A stretch of DNA of 64,000 nt from Panulirus ornatus. Lineage: Eukaryota; Arthropoda; Malacostraca; Decapoda; Palinuridae. Positions 40,332 to 51,865 of this stretch are shown piece after piece (within the stretch, counting starts at the first letter, position 1; the number at the start of each line of letters is the position of its first letter). The notes beneath the pieces were generated by a model. It was not told the DNA's origin and did not search any database. It saw nothing but the letters and a program-made list of their open reading frames with translations. The translations under genes and the position numbers were made by a program. Location: the NCBI RefSeq assembly GCF_036320965.1, contig NC_092240.1, positions 16,894,281 to 16,958,280 on the forward strand. The letters run 5' to 3'.

Positions 40332-40462
40332 TATACATTGTATTTTTTTTCCAAAAGAAGGAACAGAGGGATGGCCAGGTGAGGATATTCCACAAAGGCC
40401 CAGTCCTCTGTTCTTAACGCTACCTCGCTAACGCGGGAAATGGCGAAATAGTTTAAAAGAAA

Positions 40463-40464
<2 letters not shown>
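40322..40464 (+). mobile_element. Short TA-bounded unit with RTE-like tail core (SINE-like)
   Basis: About 140 bp lying exactly between two (TA)n arrays. It contains CCAAAAGAAGGAACAGAG, GGCCCAGTCCTCTGTTCTTA and the core ACGCTACCTCGCTAACGCGG (40417-40438), then AAATGGCGAA and an A-rich end running into (TA)n. There is no reading frame. The core is shared with the tail of the RTE-like LINE, which suggests a non-autonomous partner. No tRNA or 5S promoter boxes are recognisable, so the name SINE is inference. Confidence 0.7.

Positions 40465-40514
<50 letters not shown>
40465..40514. repeat. (TA)n
   Basis: Between the two TA-bounded units. Confidence 0.98.
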
Positions 40515-40516
<2 letters not shown>

Positions 40517-40734
40517 TCCCTGGGGATAGGGGAGAAAGAATACTTCCCATGTATTCCCTGCGTGTCGTAGGAGGCGACTAAAAGGGGAGGGAGCGGGGGG
40601 GGGGCTGGAAATCCTCCCTTCATTTCTAATTTTTCAAAAGAGGGAACAGAGAAGGGGTCCAAGTGAGGATTTCCCTCAAAGGCTCAGTCCTTTGTTCTTA
40701 ACGCTACCTCGCTAACGCGGAAAATGGCGAATAG
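40515..40734 (+). mobile_element. TA-bounded unit, longer form; left arm of an inverted repeat
   Basis: Starts at ATCATCCCTGGGGATAGG directly after (TA)n. It carries a block ending GGCGACTAAAAGGGG, then the same CCAAAAGAAGGAACAGAG-like block and core ACGCTACCTCGCTAACGCGG (40701-40722) as the shorter unit. From 40540 it is the left arm of an inverted repeat with 40758-40953. It defines the full-length form of this non-coding family. No coding potential. Confidence 0.75.
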
Positions 40735-40757
40735 TAAATTTCTTTTTTTCTTTCATC

Positions 40758-40953
40758 CTATTCGCCATTTCCCGCGTTAGCGAGGTAGCGTTAAGAACAG
40801 AGGACTGGGCCTTTGAGGGAATATCCTCACCTGGCCCCTTTGTTCCTTCTTTTGGAATAAAAAAAAAAAAACGAGAGGGGAGGATTTCCAGCCCCCCGCT
40901 CCCTCCCCCTTTTAGTCGCCTTCTACGACACGCAGGGAATACGTGGGAAGTAT
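40758..40953 (-). mobile_element. Inverted copy of the TA-bounded unit; right arm of the inverted repeat
   Basis: Reverse-strand copy of the unit at 40540-40734 separated from it by 23 bp. Core at 40770-40791. Arms are about 195 bp each and nearly identical by eye, differing mainly in homopolymer length. A transcript would fold into a long hairpin. The copy ends where the family's 5' block ends and lacks a TA array at its outer edge. Confidence 0.8.
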
Positions 40954-41255
40954 ACGACTGTTACCCTCCAGAACTCATGCCTTTCTCTATTCCTGATGGT
41001 TAGAAAATGTATTGAATGGTAAACTTAAATAAGGTGAAGCCTCTCGTGGTTATCCAGGTTCTCGTGCTGTAAACCTCACCTACAAGTGTACTTCCTTTTC
41101 CGACATGGCTGGTCAAGGAATATAAACACGTGAGACAAATGCTGTGTAAACGATTGCGTTCTGGTCTACAGGCGTATGAAGTGGATTTTCGTGCGTATTT
41201 TTGACGCCTTTTTCTCCTATATCCCGGCTAAATGGAGGCTTTGTTTATCGTTTTG

Positions 41256-41392
<137 letters not shown>

Positions 41393-41461
41393 TAAGGGCT
41401 ATTCTCGCTGAGAGAGTGGAGCTTTTCTCAAGGATCTGAGGTAACTGAAGCCACCAGCACC

Positions 41462-41620
41462 ACAGTCCACTAGCACCTGCGTCCAGCTGCTCCTGAGGTC
41501 AAATCCACTATCACTTGCGTCCAGCTGCTCGTGAGGCCATAGTCCACTAGCGCTTCGAGTCCAGCTGCTCCTGGGGCCCCCCTAGCACCAACCAGAGTCC
41601 ACTTGCACTCGAGTCCCGCA
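41462..41620. repeat. Degenerate ~43-bp repeat
   Basis: About 3.5 units of CCACTAGC-CTTGCGTCCAGC TGCTCCTGAGG. Confidence 0.7.
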
Positions 41621-41689
41621 GCACGTTCAGCCACTCCCCCAGCAGGAGCCACTAAGGCTCTCCCGTCCCGATAACACACACAGCCTTCC

Positions 41690-41900
41690 ATCGCTGACTC
41701 CCCTCGCCCGACACACACATAATACATGTTCCTTCCTCGCCACAACCATCCCCTGTACACTCGCCCGTACCGGGAGTCTTCCACTCAGGTCACCAAGAAC
41801 TACAAGTTTTATCTCATGTTTTTCAATTTCTTCAAAGAATTTCTCCATATGGAACATGAAACCCAGAAAATCTCTTGTCACCTCACCACACAGTTGCCTC
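41690..41900 (-). mobile_element. Possible LINE endonuclease scrap
   Basis: A 123-codon open frame on the - strand (41627-41998) includes FHMEKFFEEIEKHEIKLVV followed by LGDLSGRLPV. The pattern 'F.E..E....LVVLGDLN' is common in APE-type endonuclease domains, here with N changed to S. The rest of the frame is not recognisable and part overlaps a tandem repeat. Weak call. Confidence 0.3.
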
Positions 41901-42616
41901 GACCTACGAGATACGTGGTTCCACCACGCTCCATCAACCACTCTCCCTCCCTCCAGCCCCCGCCACACACATGCCGCCTGGCTGGTACTTGCACACACCC
42001 TCCTCCCTCATCACAACCCCTTGTACACTCTCATGGTTCACACGTAACGAAGGAACGGCCTTAGATGTCATTCTAAATCGACCTCCTTCAACAACCAGTT
42101 CGTACCTATAATCTACGACCCGTCCACAACATTGCTTCTTACACTCTTGATACAATGATACTTCACCGCTCCTGTGCTGAGATATACAAGCGTTGCTCTC
42201 CGTAGTGCGCGTGGTTAAGCTAACACATGCTGGAGTGTGTTTCCGTCTCAGCGTATGTACACACGGGGGAAAAAAAATCTTGCCGGATGGGTCCGATGAA
42301 TTTCAAAATGATTATTACGACTCGTGTTGTCTCGGTAGGGTTGGTAAGCGTGAATACGAGACAAATGTACCAGTAAATATGGTCACCCCACTTGATTGCT
42401 CTTTCTACAGAAATATGAGATCAATATAACATTTACTATGGGAAACGACAGGAAATGTCGCTAGCAGTCGATATAAAACAATGGTATGAGAGCCGGGCTA
42501 CCATTGTGAAGCCATAGCAATGGCTCATTTCTTAAAATACTTCGTCCGTAGTGTCATATTATTTCACACAAAAGGTATTGCTTTTTTTTCTTTACATCAT
42601 GTACGTATAGTTTTTT

Positions 42617-42619
<3 letters not shown>

Positions 42620-42668
<49 letters not shown>
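42620..42668. repeat. (TG)n
   Basis: About 24 repeats. Confidence 0.98.
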
Positions 42669-42669
<1 letters not shown>

Positions 42670-42771
42670 TGAATGCGTGAGCAGCTCTCTACCCACGACA
42701 AGATATTGCCATGTGAGAGTAAACCAAACCCTGGACTGTGCTGGAACATAAATCTACAGCGATGACCAACC

Positions 42772-42796
42772 CTCACCTCACCTCACCTCACCTCGA
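42772..42796. repeat. (CTCAC)n
   Basis: Five short CTCAC repeats. Confidence 0.85.
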
Positions 42797-43449
42797 CACT
42801 CCGACGTTTCTACCCAGACAGTGATGAGGACCGGCCTCGTCTCTCACGTTAATATGAACGACGACGTCTACCTAACCGCTCCCTCACCCTCTCATCCACA
42901 GCAGACGTCTGCTCCCGCTATGCCATGCCGAGAGGACACATGGGTAGCCGACCGTGACTCATGGCCTTCCAAATACAGTTGTAATTGTCATCTGACGGAG
43001 TTGTGGTAGTTGACCGTCACTCCCGGAGTTCGACCGCGACTCACGGCTGATCACCATCTTCAAGTTGGACAAGAATTCAGCCACTTCGGGGGCACTTGCG
43101 TCAGACATACAGGCTCGGTAAGTGAGGATTGCTGTGTTATACTCATGTGTACACGGCAGCCAAGGCTATGTTGAAGCGAACGACCTGTAAAGCCATTGAG
43201 ATAGCCAGCCCTGTTGACGCAGCCCTAACAGCCAAGACCAGCCTGGTCCCGCCTCACTATACACAGACGTACTTTATCCAGAGTGCAGATGGAAACATCG
43301 GAAAGTTGTATGTTCTGTCTCGACTTGACTAACGTTATGGGCGGGTATATGGGTGGATAAAATTGATGTGTGGGTACGAGAGGGATGTGAACGAGTTCTT
43401 TGTGTGTGTACGTGTGTGCGGGCGATAAGTGTGGCTGGGTGGCAAGTAC

Positions 43450-44882
43450 GTTCGTGTATGGGTAAGTGACAGGTGAGCAGGTTGGTGTGTGGGTTGGTGA
43501 CATGTGAGTATGTTGGTGTGTGGGTGGGTGACATGTGAGCATGTTGGTGTGTGGGTGGGTGACATGTGAGTGTGTGGTTGGTGTGTGGGTGGGTGACAGG
43601 TGAGTGTGTGGTTGATGTGTGGGTGGGTGACATGTGAGTGTGTGGTTGGTGTGTGGGTGGGTGACAGGTGAGTGTGTGGTTGGTGTGTGGGTGGGTGACA
43701 GGTGAGCGTGTGGTTGGTGTGTGGGTGGGTGACATGTGAGCATGTTGGTGTGTGGGTGGGTGACATGTGAGTGTGTGGTTGGTGTGTGGGTGGGTAACAG
43801 GTGAGTGTGTGGTTGATGTGTGGGTGGGTGACATGTGAGTGTGTGGTTGGTGTGTGGGTGGGTGACAGGTGAGTGTGAGGTTGGTGTGTGGGTGGGTGAC
43901 AGGAGAGTGTGTGGTTGGTGTGTGGGTGGGTGACAGGTGAGTGTGTGGTTGGTGTGTTGGTGGGTGACAGGTGAGTGTGTGGTTGGTGTGTGGGTGGGTG
44001 ACAGGTGAGCGTGTGGTTGGTGTGTGGGTGGGTGACAGGTGAGTGTGTGGTTGGTGTGTGGGTGGGTGACAGGTGAGTGTGTGGTTGGTGTGTGGGTGGG
44101 TGACAGGAGAGTGTGTGGTTGGTGTGTGGTTGGTGTGTGGCAGGCGAGTGTGTGGCTGGTGTGTGGGTGGGTGACAGGTGAGTGTGTGGTTGGTGTATGG
44201 GTGGGTGGCAGGCGAGTGTGTGGCTGGTGTGTGGGTGGGTGACAGGGGAGTGTGTGGTTGGTGTTTGGGTGGGTGGCAGGCGAGTGTGTGGCTGGTGTGT
44301 GGGTGGGTGACAGGTGAGTGTGTGGTTGGTGTTTGGGTGGGTGACAGGCGAGTGTGTGGCTGGTGTGTGGGTGGGTGGGTGACAGGTGAGTGTGTGGGTG
44401 GGTGGGTGACAGGTGAGTGTGTGGCTGGTGTGTGGGTGGGTGGGTGGGTGACAGGTGAGTGTGTGGCTGGTGTGTGGGTGGGTGGGTGACAGGTGAGTGT
44501 GTGGCTGGTATGTGGGTGGGTGGGTGGGTGACAGGAGAGTGTGTGGTTGGTGTGTGGGTGGGTGACAGGTGAGTGTGTGGGTGGGTGGGTGGGTGACAGG
44601 TGAGTGTGTGGTTGGTGTGTGGGTGGGTGACAGGAGAGTGTGTGGCTGGTGTGTGGGTGGGTGGGTGACAGGTGAGTGTGTGGGTGGGTGACAGGAGAGT
44701 GTGTGGCTGGTGTGTGGGTGGGTGGGTGACAGGCGAGTGTGTGGTTGGTGTGTGGGTGGGTGACAGGTGAGTGAGTGGTTGGTGTTTGGGTGGGTGACAG
44801 GTGAGTGTGTGGCTGGTGTTTGGGTGGGTGACAGGTGAGTGAGTGGTTGGTGTGTGGGTGGGTGACAGGTGAGTGTGTGGTT
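43450..44882. repeat. 34-bp minisatellite, ~42 copies
   Basis: Units GAGTGTGTGGTTGGTGTGTG + GGTGGGTGACAGGT at 34-bp steps (for example 44041, 44075, 44109). The right half has 4-bp GGGT insertions and shortened units. Because 34 is not a multiple of 3 and the unit contains no - strand stop in any frame, it creates a false 647-codon frame (43225-45168, -). Confidence 0.97.
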
Positions 44883-45201
44883 GAGAGATGCGTGGTAAGT
44901 CTGACGTGTGAGGTAAGGCCATAAATACCGGTGTTATCACAGGGAGGAGGAGCGGGAGGCCCAGGCCGGCCCGGCAGATCTTGTTAAGATGATGTCCTCC
45001 CGGTGCTGCCCGCCAGCCAGCCTGCTGGCGCGGCCACTGTGGCCACAGGACGCTCGGCCGGACACCGCCAGGGTCTGGCCTAAGGATATGCTCGGGTCCA
45101 GCCAGCCACAGGACACTCTGGGGTCTGGCCACCGCACAACCCGAAGTATGGCTGGCTTTCAGTCTCACTCAGGTCTGCCATACTCGTCGTAGATAAGGTA
45201 G

Positions 45202-45202
<1 letters not shown>

Positions 45203-45262
<60 letters not shown>
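45203..45262. repeat. (CT)n
   Basis: 60 bp. Confidence 0.98.
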
Positions 45263-45265
<3 letters not shown>

Positions 45266-45550
45266 ACACCCCTGGAGTCATGATATGATTCTACACACTT
45301 CCCTCCCAGAGCTGCGGGATACACCCCCACCGTCTCCCGTGTAGCCAACTGAGCCAGGTTGAGGAACATGAACAACAACAGGTCCAGCTCACACACCGTC
45401 ACAACTCGAGTGAGTTCGTTTGTTCACGGGTGTTGTGAAAGCCAATCAACACCAGAAGGCTTCATATGCGATTTCTTTTTTCATATCTATCCAGAAAGAA
45501 CAAACGTTTCGAGTTTTCGTTTTCCAATAATATTTCTTACTCTTTCTTTT

Positions 45551-45660
<110 letters not shown>

Positions 45661-46364
45661 CCCTCGAGGTATTGTGTCTGGATATCTGAGCCTCGTAAAT
45701 ATTTGATCCCTGCCACAAATCATTCCAGCATCTTCGAAGAAGAAAAATGGAAAAGAAAAGATGAATAACTGCGACGTAATACCGGCGGCTGATGCACCTG
45801 GCAGGCGGGAGGGAACATGCGGGTCAACACCAGGCCCTCCCTCCCTCCCTCCATCCCTCCCTGAAGCTAGGGAGAGGGGACAAGTGCACAGCTGTTCTCA
45901 TCTACTCTTTCTACCTGACCACCACCACCTCCTCCTCCTCCTCCTCTGTAGCTAAAAAAAGAAGCTTGACCTGATGTTTTAACACAAACGTCAGTAAAAC
46001 TTTTCTCACGCAGAATCGATAAAAAAGAAATTGAAAAAAGAAGATATGATGTACAAACGAGAGGCAAGACGCCGGGGGAACTTCGTGTCTGGTCCTCTTC
46101 CATTATCTGTCAAGTTCGTCAAAATAAAAGAAACTTTAGAAAGGAAAAAAAAAAAAAGAGTCTAGAGCCAGTCCTGCCATAAAAGCTCTGCCAGAAGCTG
46201 TAAAACGTAGAAACGACTTAAAAATGTTGCGAGAGATCGGTGGCGAGGATGCTGGTGCAGTGGCTGCGGTAAAAATATCGTGGTTGATGTTGTACGTTTT
46301 GTCAGCAAGAAAACGTCAATTCATGTGGAAAAGAATATCTGAGATTACATTTACGCCACAGAGC

Positions 46365-46368
<4 letters not shown>

Positions 46369-46404
<36 letters not shown>
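46369..46404. repeat. (CA)n
   Basis: About 18 repeats. Confidence 0.98.
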
Positions 46405-46407
<3 letters not shown>

Positions 46408-47024
46408 GATTCCGGCGTAAGGATCAAGTTTAAAAGTATGACAGAAAATTCAGGATCTAGAATCTTTTGGTGAAAAACAAGATCTGTTCAAACATCGTCC
46501 TGATGCAGACTGAGGACGATGTAGAGTGTAAAGCAGACATCACACACAACCTCGAACAACGACCCAGGCAACATCCCAGTTAAGAATCTGTTAATAAAGT
46601 AATGGGAGGCTACAGTCAGAGCCACGTACTGAGGACTGCAGCAAGGTTATCTGCAGCTGATATGACCAGAGCATGTGTCTGGCATACAGCAGAGTGTGTG
46701 TCATCCAGTCACACGTAAATCACAATTCTATGAAAGAAGCGATGCAGCCTTTGGTAAACTGGGTTTACCTCATGGTATAATTACCCATGTTCCGGAAGGA
46801 TAAATCTGGTATAGCAAACTGCAGTGGGAGCATTTCTGGGAGAAAGACATACACGAACACATGAGAGGACTCTGTCTCATCACTTCTGAAGAAGACCATA
46901 TCGAGGCGACTGGATAATGAAACTTTCGCACCAGCAAGGTTTTAAACCATCAGGAGGGTTACTGAGGAAGGTCCCTGATACAGTACACAAGGATGGCACA
47001 CTGTGTTGGGCAGTACATGCATAC

Positions 47025-47025
<1 letters not shown>

Positions 47026-47062
<37 letters not shown>

Positions 47063-47081
47063 CGATGATGATGATGATGAC

Positions 47082-47113
<32 letters not shown>

Positions 47114-47144
47114 CGATGATGATGATGATGACGATGATGATGAT
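47026..47144. repeat. (GAT)n with GAC variants
   Basis: About 40 trinucleotides with scattered GACGAT. The Asp-, Met- and Ser-runs in its frames are artefacts. Confidence 0.98.
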
Positions 47145-48175
47145 TTCAGAATCTTCGTCACTCATCACTTGCATATGACTTTTAAATCATCAGGTTTGAA
47201 GATCTTGACGTAACAATGGTACACATGGATATTTGTCTGGCTAAACACAAGATTATTATTGCTGAAAATTAGTTGTGTTGTAATTGTTACCAAACCATGA
47301 GCCAGCATATGGTGGGAAGCAGTCTCTTTCGACGTACATAATCCCCCCGTGAGCTAATGTTAAACAGTCTGAGTTAAAAATTCCCATGTTCTATATTATC
47401 ATTACATTTCTAGAGTTCAGGAGTGAAACAAACAAGGACTGTATTTTGTATTGCAAGTATCTACATCTGAGTCTATACAAAGTTTCACACATGTCTGCAC
47501 ACCAATTACTGGAACACGCCAAGTTTCATCACGAGAAATTCTACGAGTACAATTTGGACCGATGGAAAACTGGTAATAACATACACATGAAAATGCAACA
47601 TATATGAAGTAAATGACCAGTTATAGGGATCATTATATCATGATATAGACGATGGCTCAATACCTTCAATATGTACAGGACATGAAACCGTACAGTTGAC
47701 TATATAAAAACCATGATGATCAATACTGCGTCTTCCATCAGGGGAATGTTACATACATGAGCAGGCTCGATCCGTTGCTTCCATGACCTTTAATCCCATA
47801 ATTACCGAATCAGATTCATTAGCACATTCCATTTGATACATCTGAATCAAAGCAAACTACTAAATTATTACTCGTTACTTTTAAGCTTCTCTTTGTGCCA
47901 CTATGCTGGCAGCCATTCGGCATATGCAGGTATACGAACACGGACGATTGTACAATGTTCCTTTCACAACACACACAGACGGAAGCAGATGACATCGCTC
48001 ACAACATCGGTAATTTGGTATGTGTTAGGAAATCTAACTGGGTGATGACAACAGAGATGGGCTGAATATAAACCTGAGCTGTCGAGGATCCAGCTGGTAT
48101 ATGTCATACATTTTTGTATGATGGGTTAATTAGACTTCAGATTCAGGGGGGCCCCTCTGGTGGTAGAGCCACCAG
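47145..48175. other. Unannotated stretch
   Basis: Nothing recognised. Confidence 0.6.
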
Positions 48176-48625
48176 CCCGTAGGTGGTGATGACTGTACTA
48201 TCATCTCCACCTAAAGCTACACCCTTCCCTTGTCGGTAGGTGGTGATACGTGTACCAATGTCCCCACCTAATCCTTTCCCTTCCCCTGTAGGTAGGTGGT
48301 GATAAGTGTACCAATGTCCCCACCTAATCCTTTCCCTTCCCCTGTAGGTAGGTGGTGATACGTGTACCAATGTCCCCACCTAATCCTTTCCCTTCCCCTG
48401 TAGGTAGGTGGTGATAAGTGTACCAATGTCCCCACCTAATCCTTTCCCTTCCCCTGTAGGTGGGTGGTGATAAGTGTACCAATGTCCCCACCTAATCCTT
48501 TCCCTTCCCCTGTAGGTAGGTGGTGATAAGTGTACCAATGTCCCCACCTAATCCTTTCCCTTACCCTGTAGGTGGGTGGTGATACGTGTACCAATGTCTC
48601 CACTTAATCATTTCTCTTACCCCTG
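48176..48625. repeat. 56-bp minisatellite
   Basis: About eight units at 56-bp steps (48288, 48344, 48400, 48456, 48512, 48568). Each reads CACCTAATCC, TTTCCCTTCCCCTGTAG, GTAGGTGGTGATA. The central units are nearly identical and the ends diverged. Confidence 0.95.
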
Positions 48626-50010
48626 TAAGTGGCAAAGAAAACACTACGGTCCCCCATTAATTTCAGTCCCCTCCTGTTAGATGGTGACAACCCTACCTAG
48701 CTAGGCCCATATTAATGCTCCCTCAGCAGCGTCAGCCTCACGTAAGCTCGAACGATCAGCCTCAGGTAAATCCTGGCAGAGTAATCCCATTAAGCCGCTC
48801 GGCCATTTGATTGAACACGTCTGGCCGGCGGCAAGCATCACCTGGCTGCCCGGCGTCCACCATAACGCCCTCATGATGTGACCAGCGACCGAGGCTGCTG
48901 GCTCACATCTACGACGCTGTCGAAAAAAAATGTTCAAGTTGTACTGAATGAATTTCATTTCCTTGGGCATACTTGATGTTAATACTTTAAATTCGAGATG
49001 CGAATGTTTATATAAAGGAGATAATGCTGATGGCTAGGTGTAGTGAAGATACGGTATTGTGGTAATTGAGGGTTTATAGCAGAAGAGCACTGTGAACCTA
49101 GCAAAGTGATGGTAAGGGTATGTGAAGATGAAGAGAGTAATTAAAAAAAATGAAAGGTGAACTAGGCTTAAAGCAGACCGAAGGAGATGGTGAGTCTGGC
49201 TAGGAGTCATATGGTTAAGCCGTGTTCAGGTAAGAGGAGGGGCCGCTTCTGAAATGAGGCGAGTTAACTGACTGATCCCCGGGTATTTAACAGATGAGTT
49301 GGGTCGGCCACGCCTATTGTGTTCATGCGTGGGCGCTACCGCCAAATCGTTGCGATTGTCTTCTGGAGAATTACAGAGGTATGTTGACTGGAGGAATTAA
49401 GACACGGAAGGAAGAGGGACGGGAGCGGATATCTCCCAGCGTGATGGTGAACGTCGATTATAAGCCTGATAACTGACCTTTGAACTATCTAGGCCACAAA
49501 GGTTCACACGAAATCAACGTCAGTTGCTTGATGAGGTAATACAGTGAGCCAGGCATGACAGTGGCTGTAAGAAAGATTTCACCACAACGTCAAGTCGCTC
49601 TCAGAAAGGCAAGCCAAAACTGATGAAATGATAAATGATTAAGAGGTTTCAGTATATTCTACATAATCTATTTCGCAAAAGTTTCATTTACCGTACAGTC
49701 TAGCTGCACCTTGAAAAGACTTCCAACTCTCAAAATACAAATACATCGGAGAAAAAAAATTGTAACGGTAATAGCCGCAATGTTGGTTCACTTTCCCTTT
49801 TCTATAGGTATTACTTTGGTTTCTGTGTGCTGCTTGTGTGCCCCCACCACGAGCTAGACCGCGCAATACTCAGCAAGCTGCTGCGTCACATGATGACCGT
49901 GTGGCCATCAGCAAGTCAAGGATGGGCACTTTTGATAACCGTCTTCCTTACACGTCGAAGCTTTCCATGTCTTTCCCAATAACTATGACCTGGCACATTT
50001 TAAAAGACAG
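48626..50010. other. Unannotated stretch
   Basis: Nothing recognised; an 89-codon - frame (48701-48970) shows no known motif. Confidence 0.6.
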
Positions 50011-50112
50011 GATTTTCTCTTCCTCCAAAATTCGTAAATACTTTCCCGTGTCTTTCCTGAGATTTTTCTCTTCCTTCCAAATTCGTAAATACTTTCTCTT
50101 GTCTTTCATCTT
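50011..50112. repeat. ~51-bp tandem duplication
   Basis: Two units beginning GATTTTCTCTTCCTCCAAAA and GATTTTTCTCTTCCTTCCAA, both with ATTCGTAAATACTTTC. Confidence 0.85.
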
Positions 50113-50534
50113 TCATAACTCTTTCTGTATTTCATTTAAGGCCCGGCCTTGATATGGACTTTTGTTCTTAACTGGAGCCTTCAAACTTAAAAAAAAAAAA
50201 TTAACAGCCATACCATCTGGACTGTATCTCTGCTTGTCAATATCATATCACCGTACTATCACTACACACGCCAGCCACGCGTCTGGTGACCCAGACTCTG
50301 AAGGGATTAGTTCCCTTTACTGTCTGTGATTAACTTGTACCTCCGACACTCCCCCTGCACCTGTTGCTTAACGTGTTCGTGTCTTGCCGCTCATACAAAG
50401 TCTACTGATCTCTCACTCACTCACTGTACCTGCTTGCCGTCCATCCCACGCCTTCACAAGGAACGGATGAAGAAGCCCAGGAGGAGACATATACCTCCTT
50501 GGCTCTTTCTACTGTTCTTAATTTCAGGAAGTAA

Positions 50535-50655
50535 TAATACAGGAAGGGATGACTTCCAATCCCCTGCTCTGGCCCCCCCTCTCAATCACCATGTACGAGA
50601 CACAGGAGGTACTATATGGGTACTATTCTTCTTCCCTATACCCTGGGATAAAATA
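50535..50655 (-). mobile_element. Old, diverged copy of the TA-bounded unit (5' block only)
   Basis: In reverse complement this aligns by eye with the 5' block of the unit at 40515. Matching landmarks are the CCTGGG.ATA start, GAAGAATA, the ACGA-AC-CAGG segment and a C-rich stretch, at roughly 65-70% identity. The core and TA tail are missing. It shows that the family is old as well as recently active. Confidence 0.45.
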
Positions 50656-50782
50656 TAAATAACATGAATATTGATCAAAATAATCACACTCGTAGCGCCA
50701 AGTTAAATCAAGCTTTTAGCAACTGAGAAACTGTAATTCATGTTTATCATAACAATCTTTTCGACCTCTCAAAATTAAGTGT

Positions 50783-50854
50783 AGGGGGCGCCCGGGATTG
50801 AACCAGGGACCTCTCGATCTGCAGTCGAATGCTCTACCACTGAGCTACACCCCC
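50783..50854 (-). tRNA. tRNA-Cys (anticodon GCA), copy 1
   Basis: Cytosolic cysteine tRNA read by eye from the reverse complement. A 7-bp acceptor stem starts GGGGGTG (with one T-G pair), followed by D arm GCTC/GAGC, a 5-bp anticodon stem with loop CTGCAGA (anticodon GCA), a 5-nt variable loop and T arm CCTGG-TTCAATC-CCGGG, with discriminator T. There is no intron and CCA is not encoded, as in nuclear tRNA genes. Internal promoter boxes A (TAGCTCAGTGGTAGA) and B (GGTTCAATCC) are intact. A TTTT run for RNA polymerase III lies about 10 nt downstream on this strand (50771-50774 on +). The 72 nt are identical to the other two copies here. Function is very likely intact. Confidence 0.97.
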
Positions 50855-51796
50855 GTCCACTAACACGGGGGATGAAGGCGTTTATATATGGTTCAGGGGA
50901 AACTGTAGCTTTTTAAACGTAATGTTATAGATGAGGTGACGTTCGTTTTCTATGTTTATGATCTATGTTCCTGGTTGTTTTCACAATACAGAAGATCTAC
51001 GAGGGTAAAACTCTCCCTTTTCACTCATGCATCTTCTCTTTCAGTACTACATAACTCGTTAGTGGTTGGGTTACGAGGGTTAAGGATAATGTGGATGTTA
51101 AATAATGAGAATAATAACTAATGAGTCTTTTACCGTGTCATAATACTTCGTATAAGCCTAACACCAGTCGAATTGTGCGTTGTGGAGGGGTTCGAACCAT
51201 ACCGATAGACAATATATTAGTAAAATCAACCAAATTCGAAGACACATATCAATATTTTCATTGTAAGTGGCTGACGGGCATCTACAGTGGGTTCAAAACA
51301 GTGGCTAAACACATGAAGAGCGTCTCTGTACATGGATCGAACGTGACATCTTTATCAACTGAAATTTTCATTATACTTAGTAAACAAGAAACGAAATGTT
51401 AAAAAAAAAAAGAAGAATGAATCATACCGCAGGACTTGGACCCTCATTATTGGGGAAAGAAACGGGAAAATAATGACTGATAAATATTGGTTCTTTTCGA
51501 AGATCAAAATAAAAAAAAAAAAAGAGCATGAGTGATGACGTCATCCTTCGTGTTGTTTTCACCGGCTTCCCGGCGTGTGGGAAGAGCGTCATGTTTGTAG
51601 CTATATTGCCCTCGAACCCTGGCTGGCGACTCTCTCCCACGACCACAGGACGTAAGTTTCCTGACACCTGACACACGATATGATACACAGCGTCAGTATG
51701 TATGTGTTGGCAGTGTAGTAGTGCTGACTTCCCTGTACAGAGGAAGACCACAGTTATTATTTCGCTGTGAATACGACTGGCGCGCTGAGGCGCAAG

Positions 51797-51865
<69 letters not shown>

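Larger units (their letters stand above)
41901..43449. other. Unannotated stretch
   Basis: (TG)n and (CTCAC)n only. Confidence 0.6.

Noticed and set aside
43225..45168. 647-codon - strand frame, His/Thr/Pro-rich
   Set aside because: It is the translation of the 34-bp minisatellite; the same peptide appears in several frames and the unit has no stops.
46880..47213. Poly-Asp, poly-Met, poly-Ser and poly-Ile frames
   Set aside because: (GAT)n microsatellite read in its different frames.
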